Source of the DNA: an uncultured Lachnospiraceae bacterium
GTDB taxonomy: Bacteria; Bacillota_A; Clostridia; Lachnospirales; Lachnospiraceae
Assembly (NCBI GenBank): GCA_902767195.1
Contig: CACXGS010000134.1
Span: 1 to 15,958, forward strand
DNA: 15,958 nt
Direction: 5' to 3'
Numbering within the stretch: position 1 is the stretch's first letter; the number at the start of each line of letters is the position of its first letter. A program made the position numbers and the translations under genes. Shown in pieces: positions 12,471 to 15,958 of this stretch. The notes under the pieces were generated by a model that made no database searches, was not told where the DNA came from, and saw nothing but the letters and a program-made list of their open reading frames with translations.

Positions 12471-15373
12471 AGACCTTTCTTGAAGTGTTTGAAGAGTTGG
12501 CTGCAAAGAAGCCGGATCATGTGGTCATGGTGGATCAGGGAGGTTCCAGGGAGACGACTCTCAGAGAATTCCTTCTGCTGACCGGACGGGTTACTGCAAA
12601 GATTGAGTCCTGCGGTTTTCCGGAGGGGAGTTTTCTCCTGATTCACATGAGTCGGTGTATGGAATATGTGGCCGCCTATTTCGGAGCCATTAAAGCCGGT
12701 ATGGCGGTGGTGCCGACCGTGTCGGATTATCCGGAAGACCGGATACAATATATCAAAGAGAACTGTGAATCACCCTTTACCATCACCGATTCATTTTTTG
12801 ACGATATTACAGATTATGAACCCTCAAAAGGGAAAAAACGGGACCCGGAGAGTATTGTCTGCATGAATTACACTTCCGGATCCACCGGCAGACCGAAAGG
12901 GGTCTACTATAGTATGCGCTGCGTAAGCAGGAGCATTGAGAGAGCACAGCAGCTTTTTGAAGGACTTGATCAGGTTGTCACAGCGGCATCTGCTTCTCTG
13001 GCTTTCGCAGCCATGTGCCACGATTGTCTGGCACCTATGGCAAAGGGAGGAACTGTTCATCTGCTGAGTGATGAGATCCGTAAAGACGTAAAATTAATGA
13101 TGCAGTACTATGAAGAGCATCAGATTCGCTGCGGTAATGTCAGTCCGGGAATGCTTCGGTTTTTTAAACACACCCCCGGACTTCAAAGGGTTCTGACTAC
13201 CGGAGAAAGGGTAATCAATGCCTATTCGGATGAACATGAGATCTGGTGTGTTTACGGGTTGACGGAAGCCTACACAGCCGTCTCCTATTTTAAGATTGAT
13301 AAACCCTACGAGAATACTCCGATTGGAAAGCCTTTCGGCGGAGTGGTCATGGAGATTCTGGACGAGGACGGTCATGAAGTGCCTGATGGCGAGGAGGGTG
13401 AGATCTACGTAACCTGGTATCTGTCGGAAGGATATTATAAGATGCCCGAAGAGACGAAGAAAAATTTCCTTGACCTTGGAGGCGGGATGCGTCGCTTTGC
13501 CACTCACTACCGGGCTTATCGGGATGAAAATGGAAATATCGTATATGTCAACCGCAAGGACTGGATGGTGAAGATTAACGGTCAGCGTGTCGAGCCTTTC
13601 GGAATAGAAGCGGTAATCTCTTCCCTGCCCTATATCAGCAATTGCGTTGTTAAATGCTTTTCGGAAGGAAACGAATCCCCCTGGCTGTGTGCCTACTATA
13701 TTGAAGAGGAGGCAGCTGCTTTAGAAGAGCCGGTCAAAGACGACGGCATGTCCACAGGAGACCGGATCCGGGAGGACATATCGAAAACGCTGCCGCCTTA
13801 CATGATTCCGGCTTTCTATGTGAGGGTGGACCGGTTCCCGACGACAGTCTCCGGCAAGATTGACCGCAATAAACTGGATCCGCCGGAGAGGACCACTTTA
13901 CAGCATGTTTACACGCCTCCGGAAAATGAGACCGAGGCAGCTCTTTGCCATGCCATGGAGCAGGTGCTCGGAATAAAACCCCTGGGCAGAAATGATGACT
14001 TCTTTCTGCTGGGAGGAGATTCTCTCAGTGTGCAGGAACTGATTACTGTTCTGGACAGTGACCGGCTGCGTGCAGCGGAAGTGGTTTCCGGGAAAACCCC
14101 GGCAGGAATCGCTGCCCTGATGGAAGAGGGAGAAAGCCTGGATGTGAGTGATGAAGCAGCCAACCGGGAGAAAAAATATCCTCTGACCAGATATCAGCAG
14201 CATTATTATAATTACTGTAAATATGCCGGCAATATTGTGCTGGGCAATACACCGGTCATGCTGGGTTTCAAAAAAGGTGCTTTTGAAGCCGGGCAGCTGG
14301 CGGAAGCAATGAAAAGGGTTCTTACACATCATCCGGCCTATACCACCCGGATCACCGGCAGAGAAGAGGGAGGACCGATGCAGCGGTTTGTGCCGGATTC
14401 TATCTCTGTTCCTGATGTGGCCTGTATTGGCAAAGAAGAACTGGAGAAAAAGAAAGGATCTCTGGTGCAGCCCTTTGTGCTGGACGATCAGCCCCTTTAC
14501 CGGTGCCGGATCTTTTCAACGCCGGAGATGGAATGGATTTTCCTGGATACTCATCACATTATCGCAGATGCCTCCTCTCTTGATATTCTTGAGAGGGACC
14601 TGATTCTGACTCTGAAGGGAGAGGAACTGCCGGAAGATTACTACGCTTCCTGGCTGAATCAGATCACAGGGATGGAGAAGAGCGCGAAAGACGTGATTTT
14701 ACCGGATGATACTTACGACAGATATCCCGCTTTTGACCGGGAAGGATCAGGATGCCTGACCCAGACTATTGATGTGCGTTTGAAGGGAAGTGTCAGCAGC
14801 TGTCATAAAAAAGCGGAAAAGAGAGGGACCACACTCCCCGAGATGCTTCTGGCTGCCGGACTCAGAGCCATCGGAAAATACAATAAGAGCAGTAAAGTAT
14901 GTGTTAACTGGATTTACAGCGGGCGGGACATGAAGATTAAGCAGGATATGGCCGGTCTTCTTCTGTCGGCCATGCCGGTTCCGGTGGATCTGTCTGATCT
15001 GCCGAACAAAAACAAACTGCTCGGAAAGATCCGGGAAATTAATCAGCACAATATGAAGTTCAGCAGTCTCTCCCTCGGACACCGGGGAGGGCAGCCTGTG
15101 AAAGATGATACGATGACGGTTAATTATATCCCTTACAGCTCCCGGAGCGGGGAAAATGACACTGTCATCAGGAGGGAATCTCTGATAAACAACAATACCG
15201 CCAACTCCAACGTCTTTTATGTGATTGCTCAGGAGTCTGCTCCGGAAGAGGGCTTTGATCTTCGCTTTAAGTTCAATACCGCTGTGTACGAGAAGGAAAA
15301 GATGGAACAGTTTGTAAAGATTTATATGAAAGAACTGGCCCTTGGGGACTATGATGTTGTGGGGGAAGTCTGA
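12449..15373 (+). CDS. Single-module NRPS protein, domain order adenylation-carrier-condensation
   Basis: Activates a carboxylic acid with ATP, loads it on its own phosphopantetheine arm, and offers it to a condensation domain for amide bond formation. Numbering from the 974-residue reading: adenylation domain about 8-480 with A2 KAGMAVVPT (82-90), A3 NYTSGSTGRPKGV (140-152), A5 VYGLTEA (268-274), A8 NRKDWMVKINGQRVEP (368-383) and A10 SGKIDRNKL with K470; carrier domain about 490-560 with LGGDSL and S525; condensation domain about 577-965 with YPLTRYQ, HHIIADA (702-708: HHxxxD kept, final Gly changed to Ala) and DMAGLLLSAMPVPVDL. By hand alignment the Asp that holds the substrate alpha-amino group is Ala187, and TGD of A7 is T352-H-Y. 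No thioesterase or reductase. ATG 12449 follows AGGAGG by ten bases; ATG 12467 (M7) has GGAGG and forms ATGA with the grpB stop, and is equally plausible. Its stop overlaps the next start. Confidence 0.93.
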   Translation: MEETAAMKTFLEVFEELAAKKPDHVVMVDQGGSRETTLREFLLLTGRVTAKIESCGFPEGSFLLIHMSRCMEYVAAYFGAIKAGMAVVPTVSDYPEDRIQYIKENCESPFTITDSFFDDITDYEPSKGKKRDPESIVCMNYTSGSTGRPKGVYYSMRCVSRSIERAQQLFEGLDQVVTAASASLAFAAMCHDCLAPMAKGGTVHLLSDEIRKDVKLMMQYYEEHQIRCGNVSPGMLRFFKHTPGLQRVLTTGERVINAYSDEHEIWCVYGLTEAYTAVSYFKIDKPYENTPIGKPFGGVVMEILDEDGHEVPDGEEGEIYVTWYLSEGYYKMPEETKKNFLDLGGGMRRFATHYRAYRDENGNIVYVNRKDWMVKINGQRVEPFGIEAVISSLPYISNCVVKCFSEGNESPWLCAYYIEEEAAALEEPVKDDGMSTGDRIREDISKTLPPYMIPAFYVRVDRFPTTVSGKIDRNKLDPPERTTLQHVYTPPENETEAALCHAMEQVLGIKPLGRNDDFFLLGGDSLSVQELITVLDSDRLRAAEVVSGKTPAGIAALMEEGESLDVSDEAANREKKYPLTRYQQHYYNYCKYAGNIVLGNTPVMLGFKKGAFEAGQLAEAMKRVLTHHPAYTTRITGREEGGPMQRFVPDSISVPDVACIGKEELEKKKGSLVQPFVLDDQPLYRCRIFSTPEMEWIFLDTHHIIADASSLDILERDLILTLKGEELPEDYYASWLNQITGMEKSAKDVILPDDTYDRYPAFDREGSGCLTQTIDVRLKGSVSSCHKKAEKRGTTLPEMLLAAGLRAIGKYNKSSKVCVNWIYSGRDMKIKQDMAGLLLSAMPVPVDLSDLPNKNKLLGKIREINQHNMKFSSLSLGHRGGQPVKDDTMTVNYIPYSSRSGENDTVIRRESLINNNTANSNVFYVIAQESAPEEGFDLRFKFNTAVYEKEKMEQFVKIYMKELALGDYDVVGEV

Positions 15374-15958
15374 TGAAAAACAGTTTGCACAGACTCTGGA
15401 AATACTCCGGGAAATATCGCTATATAATGATTCTCCTTCCCTTTGTGCTGCTGGCTCAGGTGGCGCTGGAGGTCTGGGTCCCTTATCTTATGGGAGATAT
15501 GATGGATCGGGGTATCTATGCAAAGTCGATGAATGTCATTATGAAACAGGGTGTTCAGATGGCTCTGGCTTCCATTGGAATGATGATAACCGGTCTTCTT
15601 ACCAGCAGACTGATTTCCCTCTGGGCTGCCGGCGTGACCCGGAATGTCAGGGACAGTCTTTTCCAGCAGGTGCAGAAGCTCGCTTTCACCGATACTGACG
15701 AGTACGGGACAGCAGCAATTCTGACCCGGATGTCGGTGGATATCAATCACATGAAAAAGGGGCTTGGGATGTTCCACTCCCTGCTGCGCAGCCCTATGAT
15801 GGTCATCGTGACGGTGGTCGTAACAGTAAAAGCCTACCCCCAGGCATCCTGGATCTTTTTGTTAGGCGCAGGAGGCTTCGTGGTGGTCAACATTTTCGTG
15901 GTAAATTTTGCAATTCGCCATTACCGGCTGATGTTCCGGCGCTATGATGAGGTCAATG
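15373..15958 (+). CDS. ABC exporter, transmembrane domain (partial, continues past the window)
   Basis: The reading frame is open to the window end; 195 residues are visible. It looks like the N-terminal membrane domain of a type IV (MsbA/MdlB/LmrA-like) ABC exporter. After a short basic N-terminus come helices at about 17-40, 60-85, 137-155 and 157-180, with the exporter-typical segments RNVRDSLFQQVQKL (90-103) and EYGTAAILTRMSVDINHMKKG (starting E110), the latter matching the coupling-helix/elbow consensus around TRLTNDV. The ATPase domain should lie beyond 15958, either fused or after it a partner half-transporter. Start ATG shares its A with the NRPS stop (TGATG), with GGGGGAAG just upstream, so translation is coupled. 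The position suggests export of the NRPS product or of a substrate-linked metabolite. Confidence 0.92.
   Translation, partial: MKNSLHRLWKYSGKYRYIMILLPFVLLAQVALEVWVPYLMGDMMDRGIYAKSMNVIMKQGVQMALASIGMMITGLLTSRLISLWAAGVTRNVRDSLFQQVQKLAFTDTDEYGTAAILTRMSVDINHMKKGLGMFHSLLRSPMMVIVTVVVTVKAYPQASWIFLLGAGGFVVVNIFVVNFAIRHYRLMFRRYDEVN

Noticed and set aside
1..15958. Mobile elements, CRISPR arrays, tRNA or rRNA genes
   Set aside because: No transposase or integrase, no regularly spaced repeats and no tRNA-like or rRNA segments were recognised by eye.

Overview
The window looks like chromosome of a low-to-mid GC Bacillota, most likely a gut clostridium of the Lachnospiraceae. This rests on strong purine-rich Shine-Dalgarno sites, hairpin-plus-T terminators, a perfect CIRCE box, the style of the SerRS, TrmB and D-Ala-D-Ala carboxypeptidase proteins, and NRPS/ABC genes without actinobacterial codon bias. 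It is inference from the sequence; no database search was possible.

Layout. (1) 1-5600, sugar-related island: an AraB-type ribulokinase (99-1763), convergent with a LacI-family regulator (1803-2894); then a divergent GpsA-like NAD(P) dehydrogenase (3306-4349), convergent with a second, paralogous LacI-family regulator (4455-5543). The two regulators have the same DNA-recognition residues and both lack the usual hinge helix. Wide-spaced TTAATCA/TGATTAA dyads lie in the 2895-3305 intergenic region, and a related dyad overlaps the predicted promoter of the second regulator. (2) 5600-6271: a small heat-shock protein gene with a perfect CIRCE operator overlapping its promoter and a strong terminator. 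(3) 6272-8690: a lipid (diacylglycerol) kinase gene followed after 17 bases by serS, probably one transcript. (4) 8692-10281, minus strand: a membrane-anchored D-alanyl-D-alanine carboxypeptidase, divergent from the next block. (5) 10413-15958, plus strand: an in-frame fusion of TrmB (tRNA m7G46 methyltransferase) with a Cof-type HAD phosphatase, a GrpB/UPF0157-family protein, an adenylation-carrier-condensation NRPS protein, and the start of an ABC exporter that runs off the window. The last three are coupled by overlapping stop/start codons.

How they may work together. The left block looks like locally regulated sugar or polyol phosphate metabolism. The middle is housekeeping (proteostasis, phospholipid recycling, tRNA charging, peptidoglycan trimming). 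The right end looks like the beginning of a small, uncharacterised peptide or acyl-amide biosynthesis-and-export operon. Its adenylation domain lacks the Asp that normally holds the alpha-amino group of an amino acid substrate, so its substrate may not be an ordinary amino acid. This operon is the best candidate for a new system, but most of it may lie beyond the right edge.
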